Below are positions 1 through 6,095 of a DNA stretch of 7,943 nt, piece after piece. The stretch is from Pseudomonadota bacterium. Its GTDB lineage: Bacteria; Pseudomonadota; Gammaproteobacteria; Xanthomonadales; Rhodanobacteraceae. The translations under genes were made by a program, and so were the position numbers. Location: NCBI GenBank assembly GCA_021798675.1, contig JAJZGE010000061.1, positions 1 to 7,943 on the forward strand, written 5' to 3'. Every line of letters starts with the position of its first letter. Position 1 is the stretch's first letter. Under the pieces are notes generated by a model. The model was given only the letters and a program-made list of their open reading frames with translations, made no database searches and was not told the origin of the DNA.

Positions 1-582
1 CTTGTCCACCACCTTCTGCAACGCGTCGTCGATGGCGCTGCCGCCGCCCTGCTGCCAGGCGTTCTCGAAGCGCGTGGGCCGGTATTTCACCGGGTTGGTG
101 TGCCGCATGATCCGGGTGTCGCCCTGCGGCATGTGCTGCACGTAGTCCGGCACGGGTGCGCTGCCCGGGGCGGCCGGCAGGATGGGCATGCCGCTGCTGT
201 CGAACAGGCGCGGTGGCCTTGCCACGCTGGCCGCGGGCGCGGGCAACTGCACGCTCAAGGCGTTCTTCGACACGGGCTCGGCGACGACGCGCCGTACCGG
301 CCGCTGCGCCGTGGGCGGCGGCAGCGGCACGGGCGGCGGCGCTTTCGCGGCCGCTGCCGTCGCCGCGATGAAACGCACCTCGAGCACATCGCTGGCCGCT
401 TCGGTTTGCCCGCCCTGCGCCGGGGCAGGCGGTCGCATCGCCCACCAGGTCATCGCCGCGAACAGGACATGCAGCAGCACGACCACGGCCAGCACCAGCC
501 ACGCCAGTCGCGGGTTGCGCTGCGGCTGGCGCCAGCGCAACTGGCGCAGGCGGGCGATGGTCGCGTGGTCGAGCGCGTGCAT
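1..582 (-). CDS. TonB-like single-pass membrane protein of unknown function (partial, C-terminus outside window)
   Basis: This open frame runs off the left edge, so only about 194 N-terminal residues are visible and no stop is seen. It has a short basic cytoplasmic segment (residues 1-25), one hydrophobic helix (about 26-49, ending MTWWAM), then a proline/alanine-rich stretch (PPPVPLPPP, about residues 84-92) and a more ordered tail containing ENAWQQGGGSAIDDAL. The layout resembles TonB-type energy transducers or other periplasm-spanning proteins. No TonB C-terminal domain is visible, so no function is assigned. I chose the ATG at 582 because GGAG lies four bases upstream. An in-frame ATG at 633 would add 17 residues but has no Shine-Dalgarno sequence. 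The gene is divergent from the EF-G-like gene. That it is a real inner-membrane protein is fairly sure; its role is unknown. Confidence 0.7.
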   Translation of the reverse strand, partial: MHALDHATIARLRQLRWRQPQRNPRLAWLVLAVVVLLHVLFAAMTWWAMRPPAPAQGGQTEAASDVLEVRFIAATAAAAKAPPPVPLPPPTAQRPVRRVVAEPVSKNALSVQLPAPAASVARPPRLFDSSGMPILPAAPGSAPVPDYVQHMPQGDTRIMRHTNPVKYRPTRFENAWQQGGGSAIDDALQKVVDK

Positions 583-901
583 GCCGCTCCGGTGGGAGCC
601 GGTCGGTGCCGTGGCGCGGGTGTCGGCCTGCATGCGATGGACGATGGGACTGCTCCGGATGGGCGGCGACGCGGGGGAAGCTCTCTCCCCCGCCCGCACG
701 GCAAGGCGGAAAGCGCGGCGCGGCTTTCAGACCGCGATACCTTGCGGCGGTTCCCGCCGGCCTTGACGCAAGCCTAACCCCGCATCGACGTAACATCGCC
801 GAACTCACCCGCCATGACCGCCCCCGCGTCCGCGCCCGGACGACCATGACGGCCCGCCATCGTCAGCCGCCACGTGCGGTTCCGTGCGGCGCCGCTCATG
901 C
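583..901. other. Divergent intergenic region with GC-rich inverted repeats
   Basis: This stretch separates the minus-strand membrane protein gene from the plus-strand EF-G-like gene. I see no convincing gene in it. It holds several short hairpins: 671-693 (8-bp arms GCGGGGGA/TCCCCCGC), 709-728 (GAAAGC/GCTTTC), 745-759 (CGGCGG/CCGCCG) and 827-842 (CGTCCG/CGGACG). A near-perfect 12-base direct repeat, CCATGACCGCCC at 812-823 and CCATGACGGCCC at 844-855, flanks the last hairpin. Promoters for both flanking genes must lie here or just outside, but I found no hexamer pair with acceptable spacing. Confidence 0.5.
671..693. repeat. Perfect 8-bp inverted repeat, 7-base loop
   Basis: The arms GCGGGGGA (671-678) and TCCCCCGC (686-693) are exact reverse complements around the loop AGCTCTC. 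No T-tract follows on either strand, so it does not look like an intrinsic terminator. A second, weaker hairpin (709-728) follows closely. It could be a structured leader element, a REP-like unit, or simply chance in GC-rich DNA. Confidence 0.35.
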
Positions 902-940
902 CGATGCGACCCGCACCTCTGCAAGAGGAGGGTCGCATCG
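902..940 (+). promoter_or_regulatory. Hairpin masking the ribosome binding site and start codon of the EF-G-like gene
   Basis: The outer arms CGATGCGACCC (902-912) and GGGTCGCATCG (930-940) are perfect 11-bp reverse complements. Inside them, CCTCT (916-920) pairs with AGAGG (924-928) around the triloop GCA. Only 913-915 and A929 are unpaired between the two stems. The Shine-Dalgarno run AAGAGGAGGG (923-932) is almost wholly paired, and the 3' arm ends on the G of the GTG start at 940. In the mRNA this should block ribosome access until it is melted or bound. No T-tract follows, so it is not a terminator. A DNA-level operator is an alternative reading. The structure is seen directly; the regulatory role is inferred. 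Confidence 0.65.
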
Positions 941-2979
941 TGTCCTACACCACGGAAAGCATCCGCAACATCGCGCTCGCCGGCCACGCCGGCAGCGGCA
1001 AGACCACGCTGTTCGAGGCCTTGCTGCACGCCGGCGGCGTGATCCAGGCGCAGGGCTCGGTGGAGCGCGGCACCACGCAGTCGGACACCGACGCGCAGGA
1101 GAAGGCGCGCGGCCATTCCATCGACAGCTGCATCGCCGGCATCGACCGCGGCGATTGCCATATCAACCTGATCGACACCGCCGGCTACGACGACTTCCGC
1201 GGCGGCACGCTGTCCGCCTTCGCCGCGGTGGAAACCGTGATGGTGGTAGTGAACGCGGTCAACGGCATCGAGCACGGCACGCGCCGCATGATGGAACACG
1301 CCCGTTCGCGCGGCCTCGCCCGCGTGCTGGTGGTGAACAAGATCGACTACGAAGGCGCCCATCTTGGTGCGCTGGTGGAGGCACTGCGCGAGGAGTTCGG
1401 CCCCGAATGCCTGCCGGTGAACCTGCCCGCGCAAGGCGGCAAGCGGGTACTGGACTGCTTCTTCCATGCCGAGGGCAGCACCGACTTCTCCTCGCTGGCC
1501 AGCGCGCACCAGCGCATCCTCGACCAGGTGGTGGAGATCAACGAGGCCACCATGGGCGCCTACCTCGACAACGGCGAGGCCGCGCTGAGCCGCCAGCAAC
1601 TGCACGACGCGTTCGAGCAATGCCTGCGCGAGGGGCACCTGGTGCCGATCTGCTTCGTCAGCGCGCGCAATGGCGTGGGCGTGCCGGAGCTGCTGGACAT
1701 CGCCGACCGCCTGCTGCCCAACCCCGCCGAAGGCAACCCGCCGCCCTTCGTCAACGGCGAGGGCGAGGCGATCACCGTCAACGCCGACCCGAAGCAGCAC
1801 GTGATCGCCGACGTGTTCAAGATCGTCAACGACCCCTTCGTCGGCAAGCTCGGAATCTTCCGCGTGTGGCAGGGCACGGTGCGCCGCGACGCGCAGCTCT
1901 ACGTGGACGACGGCCGCAAACCGTTCCGCGTGGGCCACCTGTTCCGGCTCAACGCGAAGGAGCACGTGGAGATCGAACAGGCCGTGGCTGGCGACATCGC
2001 CGCGGTGGCCAAGGTAGAGGAGATCCATTACGACGCCGTGCTGCACGACGCGCACGAGGAAGACCACATCCACCTCGCGCCGATGCGCTTTCCGCATCCG
2101 ATGTCGGGCCTGGCGCTGGAGCCGAAGCACAAGGGCCAGGAGCAGAAGCTGGCGAACGCGCTGGCGCGGCTGGCCGAGGAAGACCCCTGCCTGCGCATGG
2201 AACATCACAAGGAGCTCAACGAGACCGTGCTGCGCGGCCTCTCCGAGCTGCACCTCAAGGTGACGCTCGAGCGCATGCGCGAACGCTACGGTGTGGAAGT
2301 GGAAACCCATCCGCCGCGCATCGCCTATCGCGAGACCATCGCCGCGCCAGCGGAAGGCCATCATCGGCACAAGAAGCAGACCGGCGGCGCCGGCCAGTTC
2401 GGCGAAGTGTTCCTGCGCGTGGAGCCGCTGGAGCGGGGCGCCGGCTTCGAATTCGTGGACGCGGTGAAGGGCGGCGTGATCCCCGGCAGCTTCCTGCCCG
2501 CCATCGAGAAGGGCGTGCGCCAGGCGATGGAACGCGGCGCGGTGGCCGGCTACCCGCTGCAGGACCTGCGCGTCACCGTGTACGACGGCAAATACCACCC
2601 AGTCGATTCCAAGGAAGTCGCCTTTGTCAGTGCCGGCAAGAAGGCCTTCCTGGACGCCGTGGGCAAGGCACGCCCCATCCTGCTGGAGCCGATCGTGGAC
2701 GTGGAGGTGGCCATCCCCGAGAGCGACGTGGGCGATGTCACCGGCGGCCTCGCCGGCAAGCGCGCGCGCATCCTCGGTACCGACAGCCGGCGCGGTGGCG
2801 AGCTGCTGATCAAGGCGCAGGCACCACTGGCCGAGCTCACCGACTACCCCACCGAGCTCAAGGCCATGACCGGTGGCCGCGGCCGCTACAGCCTCGACCT
2901 CAGCCACTACGAACCGGTACCACCGCCGCTGCAGAAACAGCTCAGCGAAGGGTGGAAGCCGAAGCTGGAGGAAGACTGA
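940..2979 (+). CDS. fusA2: Elongation factor G-like translational GTPase (EF-G paralogue)
   Basis: This 679-residue protein has the five-domain plan of EF-G. The G domain shows a P-loop GHAGSGKT (residues 15-22), a switch I region with RGHSI (57-61), G3 DTAGYDDF (79-86), G4 NKID (133-136) and G5 SARNG (241-245). Domain II follows, then domain III with LARLAEEDP (from 408). Domain IV has KKQTGGAGQF (from about 478) and a tip loop YHPVDS (552-557), in which His553 matches the tip histidine of canonical EF-G. Domain V closes with a C-terminal tail. It is oddly divergent: canonical DTPGHVDF has become DTAGYDDF, so the catalytic His is Tyr83, and the switch I Thr is Ser60. It therefore resembles EF-G2-type paralogues rather than the housekeeping translocase. 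I chose the GTG at 940 because AGGAGGG lies seven bases upstream; GTG 874 and ATG 898/904 lack one. It stands alone and converges with the cyclase gene. EF-G family membership is certain; its cellular role is not. Confidence 0.93.
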   Translation: MSYTTESIRNIALAGHAGSGKTTLFEALLHAGGVIQAQGSVERGTTQSDTDAQEKARGHSIDSCIAGIDRGDCHINLIDTAGYDDFRGGTLSAFAAVETVMVVVNAVNGIEHGTRRMMEHARSRGLARVLVVNKIDYEGAHLGALVEALREEFGPECLPVNLPAQGGKRVLDCFFHAEGSTDFSSLASAHQRILDQVVEINEATMGAYLDNGEAALSRQQLHDAFEQCLREGHLVPICFVSARNGVGVPELLDIADRLLPNPAEGNPPPFVNGEGEAITVNADPKQHVIADVFKIVNDPFVGKLGIFRVWQGTVRRDAQLYVDDGRKPFRVGHLFRLNAKEHVEIEQAVAGDIAAVAKVEEIHYDAVLHDAHEEDHIHLAPMRFPHPMSGLALEPKHKGQEQKLANALARLAEEDPCLRMEHHKELNETVLRGLSELHLKVTLERMRERYGVEVETHPPRIAYRETIAAPAEGHHRHKKQTGGAGQFGEVFLRVEPLERGAGFEFVDAVKGGVIPGSFLPAIEKGVRQAMERGAVAGYPLQDLRVTVYDGKYHPVDSKEVAFVSAGKKAFLDAVGKARPILLEPIVDVEVAIPESDVGDVTGGLAGKRARILGTDSRRGGELLIKAQAPLAELTDYPTELKAMTGGRGRYSLDLSHYEPVPPPLQKQLSEGWKPKLEED

Positions 2980-4866
2980 TCAGGCCGACTCGACGCGATT
3001 CCGGCCGGTTTGCTTGGCGCGGTACAGCGCGCTGTCGGCGCGCATGACCAACGTGCCCGGGGCGGACTCGTTCGCGCGCAACGACGCGACACCCAAGCTG
3101 ACGGTAATCCTGATCTGTGCATCGCCGACCGCGAACACGGCGGCCGCGACCTTGGCGCGCAAGCGCTCGGCCACCATTACGCCGTGTTCGAGATCGGTGC
3201 CCGGCAGCACCACCAGGAACTCCTCGCCGCCGACCCGACCGAAGCGGTCGTGCTGGCGCATGGAGTCCTGGCACAGGCGGGCGGTTTCGCGCAGCACCTG
3301 GTCGCCGACCGGGTGGCCGTGGGCGTCGTTGACATGCTTGAAATGGTCGATGTCCAGCATTGCCACCGTCAGTTCCTCGTGCGACTGGCTTGCCCTCGCG
3401 ATGGCCGTCTCGAGCAGGTGGTCGATGTGGCGCCGGTTGGAGATGCCGGTCAACGGATCGAGCAGCGACAACCGGTTCAGGTGGCGGCTCTTCAGCAGTT
3501 GCCGATAGGCCAGCCAGGCCACGCCAAGCATCAGCAGGCCGCCCAGCAGGATCGCCAGCCACTGCCATTTACGCACGCTTTCCAGCGAGGCCAGTTGCTG
3601 GCTCTGCAACGCCTTTTCGTCGGCGAGGCGACGGTTTTCCAGGTCGCGGCGCGCGGTGTCGAAGCGGTAGCGCATCAAGGTGGTGACCTGCGCCTTGGTT
3701 TTCTGCTCCAGCTCCTTGTTGGTGGCGATCATGCGCTTGAGGTCGTCAAGCGCCGCCTGGGTCTGGCCCAGCGCCTCCTCGTTCTTCGAGCGCGCGGCAT
3801 AGAGTTCGGCGAGGTAACGCAGGTTGCCGCTGCTGGCCAGGGCTTTTGCCGCGGCCTGGAACTCCTGTGCCGCGAGGCTGCGCTGGCCCAGCCCGGCGTG
3901 CGCCTCCGCCGACTGCAGCGCCAGCATGTCGGCGTTGGAGTGGTCCGAAACGGACCGGAAGATCCTGGAGGCCTCCGCGAGCTGCTGCAGTGCGGTGTCG
4001 TACTGGCCGAGCTGGTTGCTGATTTCCGCCTGCGCCAGCAGGGCCGAGCCAACGCTTTGCGGCGGCCCGATCTCGCGCGCAAGCTCCAGCGCCTTCTGCA
4101 GCGGTGCCACCGCGGCGGCCGGTTCGCCCCGCTCGCCGGCAAGGAAGCCCCGCTCCATGTCGATGGCAAGCAATTGCTGCTTGTCCTTGGCATGGCCGAT
4201 CGTCGCCAACGCCTGGCGCAGGTAATTGGCCGCATCGTCGTATTCGCCCATGCGCCGGTACAGGCTGGCGATGTTGACGAGGTTGGCGCGCGCGGGCGCC
4301 GCGGCATTGGCGATCTTCTCGTAGGCGGTCTGCGCGTCCAGCAGGTCGATCATCGCCTTGGCCTGGTCGCCCAGCAAGGAGAGCTCGCTGCCACGCCAGG
4401 TCAACGCGTCCGCGATCACATGAGGGTCGCCCAGTCGCTTCGCGGTCCGCACCGCGGCGTCGAAGCTCGCCAGTGCCTCGCGATCGCCGCTGGCCTGGAT
4501 GAGGTAATTACCGAGGCACATCTGGAAATTCGACTCGGCGTTCAGGTCGCCGGCCTGCCGCGCCGTCTCGACGCCTCGCCTCGCGTAGGCTACGCCGCCG
4601 CTGGCGTCGCTCTGGAAGGCGAGAAAGCAGTAGATGTAGCCATAGCTGCGTTCACGGGCCGCGTCATGCGGCGGCAGCAGGGCATGCAACTGTGCCAGTG
4701 TCCTCTTCACCGCCGCATCGCTGTCGGGGGCGACGGTGCCGTCGTTCAATTGTTGCAGCAAGTGGTCGAACGCAGCCGGATCGGGTGCCGCCGCCCTCTG
4801 CGCACGCAGGGTCGGGAGCACGGCCAACGCCATGCATGCCAGCAACGCCTGCAAGCTGCTACGCAA
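2980..4866 (-). CDS. Membrane diguanylate cyclase with periplasmic TPR sensor domain (GGDEF)
   Basis: This 628-residue protein should make cyclic di-GMP from two GTP. It has a signal-peptide-like N-terminus (residues 1-22, ending LRA). An alpha-helical region of TPR-type repeats follows (about 30-375; for example MGEYDDAANYLRQAL and LGQYDTALQQL), then a probable coiled coil (about 380-430), one transmembrane helix (about 436-456) and a C-terminal GGDEF domain (about 465-628). Active-site residues are all present: Asp505 of DIDHFK, Asn513, Asp522 and the GGEEF signature at 546-550. The inhibitory I-site RxxD is RQHD (537-540), exactly five residues before GGEEF, so product inhibition is expected. 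The sensor should lie in the periplasm and the cyclase in the cytoplasm; the ligand is unknown. The start is TTG at 4866, supported by GGAGGAGG (4870-4877) just upstream. It follows the SET gene on the same strand after a 100-base gap. Confidence 0.93.
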   Translation of the reverse strand: MRSSLQALLACMALAVLPTLRAQRAAAPDPAAFDHLLQQLNDGTVAPDSDAAVKRTLAQLHALLPPHDAARERSYGYIYCFLAFQSDASGGVAYARRGVETARQAGDLNAESNFQMCLGNYLIQASGDREALASFDAAVRTAKRLGDPHVIADALTWRGSELSLLGDQAKAMIDLLDAQTAYEKIANAAAPARANLVNIASLYRRMGEYDDAANYLRQALATIGHAKDKQQLLAIDMERGFLAGERGEPAAAVAPLQKALELAREIGPPQSVGSALLAQAEISNQLGQYDTALQQLAEASRIFRSVSDHSNADMLALQSAEAHAGLGQRSLAAQEFQAAAKALASSGNLRYLAELYAARSKNEEALGQTQAALDDLKRMIATNKELEQKTKAQVTTLMRYRFDTARRDLENRRLADEKALQSQQLASLESVRKWQWLAILLGGLLMLGVAWLAYRQLLKSRHLNRLSLLDPLTGISNRRHIDHLLETAIARASQSHEELTVAMLDIDHFKHVNDAHGHPVGDQVLRETARLCQDSMRQHDRFGRVGGEEFLVVLPGTDLEHGVMVAERLRAKVAAAVFAVGDAQIRITVSLGVASLRANESAPGTLVMRADSALYRAKQTGRNRVESA

Positions 4867-4869
4867 ATC

Positions 4870-4877
4870 GCCTCCTC
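4870..4877 (-). promoter_or_regulatory. Strong Shine-Dalgarno site supporting a TTG start
   Basis: On the minus strand GGAGGAGG lies three bases before TTG at 4866-4864; the first GGAGG has a six-base spacer. It fixes the cyclase start at TTG rather than at the internal ATG 33 bases downstream. The internal ATG would remove half of the hydrophobic signal sequence. Confidence 0.75.
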
Positions 4878-4895
4878 CGCCCGACGCGATGGCGC

Positions 4896-4913
4896 AGCGT
4901 GCCAGGGCACGCT
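4896..4913. repeat. 8-bp inverted repeat in the leader of the cyclase gene
   Basis: AGCGTGCC (4896-4903) and GGCACGCT (4906-4913) are perfect reverse complements separated by AG. The repeat lies 30 bases upstream of the TTG start of the diguanylate cyclase and about 50 bases past the stop of the SET gene. There is no T-tract, so an intrinsic terminator is unlikely. The tight two-fold symmetry suits a dimeric regulator's operator or a small mRNA hairpin (7-bp stem, 4-base loop). Its function is not established. Confidence 0.4.
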
Positions 4914-4966
4914 ACCTGCAGACTGCATCGGCGGGCAGGGCGCACGCTTTAGCGGTGACCGGCCTC

Positions 4967-5434
4967 TCAGCGCTTCGGCTTGAGCAGCGTGCCCGTGCAG
5001 TTCGGCGCACCGCACAGGCACTTCCACAGCTTCTTCAGCCGCGCCGTGTGCGGCACTTCCAGCGTGATGCCGTAGTCGTAGGTGAGCTCCTCGCCCGGCT
5101 TGATGTTGCGGACGGCCTCGATCAGCACCTTGTCCCTGCGCGGATCGCCGCTGGCGCTTTCCTCGATCACGGCGCGGCAGTTGGGGGCGCAGCTGTGGTT
5201 GATCCAGCGCGCGGTGTTGCCCTTGCGGTTGGCATCGACGATGTAGTCGTCGTTGAGGGTGAACAGGAAGGTGTGGCCGGTTTCGCCGCCGTCGCCGTAC
5301 ATCTCGTCGGCTTCGGCGTGGGTCATCAGCGTGCCCCGGTACTGGATGATTTCCTCGCCCTTCCTGATCGGCTCGACGGCGAACACGCCATTGCCATGGA
5401 TGGGGGAGCGACGGGCGACAATGCGACGGGTCAT
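4967..5434 (-). CDS. Small SET-domain protein lysine methyltransferase
   Basis: This 155-residue protein is a nearly bare SET domain, predicted to transfer methyl from S-adenosylmethionine to a protein lysine. Visible motifs are HGNGVFA (residues 13-19), the cofactor and pseudoknot motif NHSCAPNC (79-86), GEELTYDY (114-121) with the catalytic tyrosine, and a post-SET zinc motif CLCGAPNC (139-146). By analogy with Dim-5-type enzymes, Cys139, Cys141 and Cys146 would bind zinc together with Cys82. No signal peptide or partner domain is seen, so it is probably cytoplasmic. The substrate is unknown; bacterial relatives have been linked to histone-like or ribosomal targets or to host histones. I chose ATG 5434 because homology-like sequence starts there. 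An in-frame ATG at 5506 adds 24 residues, and neither start has a clear Shine-Dalgarno sequence. It is divergent from the lipoprotein operon. Confidence 0.88.
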   Translation of the reverse strand: MTRRIVARRSPIHGNGVFAVEPIRKGEEIIQYRGTLMTHAEADEMYGDGGETGHTFLFTLNDDYIVDANRKGNTARWINHSCAPNCRAVIEESASGDPRRDKVLIEAVRNIKPGEELTYDYGITLEVPHTARLKKLWKCLCGAPNCTGTLLKPKR

Positions 5435-5505
5435 GTGGCGTGCTGGCGACGGTGGCGGAACGTCGCATGATGCCTGCAGTACGCAGCCGTGGAAACTGTC
5501 CGCCA

Positions 5506-5534
5506 TTGACGTGCGCGGCGGCCCGGGTCAAGAT
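5506..5534 (+). promoter_or_regulatory. Candidate sigma-70 promoter for the lipoprotein/acyl-CoA dehydrogenase operon
   Basis: TTGACG (5506-5511; five of six matches to the -35 consensus) is followed after 17 bases by CAAGAT (5529-5534; three of six matches to the -10 consensus). Transcription would start near 5541, inside the PsrA-like operator, which is the geometry expected for a repressor. The -10 is weak, so this is tentative. Confidence 0.3.
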
Positions 5535-5550
5535 TCAAACAATCGTTTGA
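5535..5550. promoter_or_regulatory. PsrA-type (TetR family) fatty-acid-responsive operator
   Basis: TCAAAC (5535-5540) and GTTTGA (5545-5550) form a perfect 6-bp inverted repeat around AATC. This fits the PsrA recognition pattern described in Pseudomonas, [C/G]AAAC-N2-4-GTTT[G/C]. AGAT (5531-5534) and ATCT (5552-5555) extend the symmetry imperfectly. It lies 25 bases before the GTG of the lipoprotein gene and between that operon and the divergent SET gene. PsrA repressors release DNA on binding long-chain acyl ligands and control beta-oxidation genes, which matches the acyl-CoA dehydrogenase downstream. The site is seen directly; the identity of the regulator is inferred. Confidence 0.6.
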
Positions 5551-5574
5551 GATCTTAGCCATGAGGTCACGGCC

Positions 5575-6072
5575 GTGATGCGACTGATCCGCTGTTTCGC
5601 GCTCATTGCCCTCGCCGCCTGTCTTGCCGCCTGCGGACCGCAGCGAAAAAGCGTGTTCCCGCCCTCGCTCACGGTGCAGCAGGTGCAACTACTGCCGAAC
5701 GGAGCCTGGCGCCTCACCGTGCGCATCCAGAACAACAGCTACGGCGGCGTGGACTTCCAGTCCATCGAAGGATCGCTGCAAGTGGCCAACGCGACGCCGG
5801 TACGGCTGCACGCCGCCTTCCACCGCGACATTCCATCGTTCGCCAGTGACGTGGTCACGGTGGACGTGCTGCCCACGCCCGCGATGACCAGCGCGCTCGC
5901 CGCGGTGGCCGCCAAGGGCAGCAGCGGCTCGCTGGCCTACGCCATCGGGGGCACGATCCGCGCCCAGCCCGACCTGGCCGACCACCCGGACAAGAAAAAC
6001 CCGCAGGACTTCCCCTTCCAGCACAGCGATTTCCTGTCGCCGGTGCCGGGCATCGCCAATACCTTCCGCTGA
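5575..6072 (+). CDS. LEA14/WHy-like lipoprotein
   Basis: This 165-residue protein is a predicted lipoprotein. It has a short basic N-terminus, a hydrophobic helix and two tandem LAAC boxes (residues 13-16 and 17-20). Cys20 followed by Gly-Pro is the likelier lipidation site. Position +2 is Gly, not Asp, which favours sorting to the outer membrane. The mature part reads as a beta-sandwich, with RLTVRIQNNSYGGVDFQSI and a later block running from HRDIPSF to LAYAIGGTI. That pattern resembles the LEA type 2 (WHy) fold, an assignment I make by eye. GAGG eight bases upstream favours GTG 5575; the next codon, ATG 5578, is the alternative start. It precedes the acyl-CoA dehydrogenase gene by 23 bases, so co-transcription is likely. 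Its biochemical role is unknown; envelope stress or lipid-related work is only a guess. Confidence 0.82.
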   Translation: MMRLIRCFALIALAACLAACGPQRKSVFPPSLTVQQVQLLPNGAWRLTVRIQNNSYGGVDFQSIEGSLQVANATPVRLHAAFHRDIPSFASDVVTVDVLPTPAMTSALAAVAAKGSSGSLAYAIGGTIRAQPDLADHPDKKNPQDFPFQHSDFLSPVPGIANTFR

Positions 6073-6095
6073 TTCCTATCCCCGAGAGAACGACC

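Noticed and set aside
100..777. Plus-strand open frames over the first gene (225, 194 and 71 codons) and an 84-codon minus-strand frame
   Set aside because: Their translations are Arg/Ala/Gly-rich with no motif. The minus-strand frame that runs off the edge encodes a sensible membrane helix and proline-rich linker.
763..796. TTGACG with TAACAT as a promoter for the EF-G-like gene
   Set aside because: The spacing is 22 bases, too long for sigma-70. At 16-18 bases there is no acceptable -10.
874..939. Upstream start (GTG 874, or ATG 898/904) for the EF-G-like gene
   Set aside because: None has a Shine-Dalgarno sequence and the added residues are not EF-G-like. GTG 940 has an excellent site seven bases upstream. 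An upstream start would make the 902-940 hairpin internal, so this remains the main alternative to test.
805..2907. A 700-codon open frame antisense to the EF-G-like gene, and an 813-codon frame (606-3047) on the same strand
   Set aside because: Both are shadows of high-GC codon use in the real gene. Their translations are low-complexity and rich in Arg/Ala/His with no recognisable motif, while the 940-2979 frame has every EF-G motif.
4896..4913. The palindrome as an intrinsic terminator of the SET gene
   Set aside because: No T-tract follows on the minus strand, and the repeat centre leaves only a short stem once a loop is formed.
3010..4983. A 657-codon plus-strand open frame opposite the cyclase gene
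   Set aside because: It mirrors the cyclase codons and has no domain signals. The minus-strand frame has a signal peptide, TPRs, a membrane helix and GGDEF.
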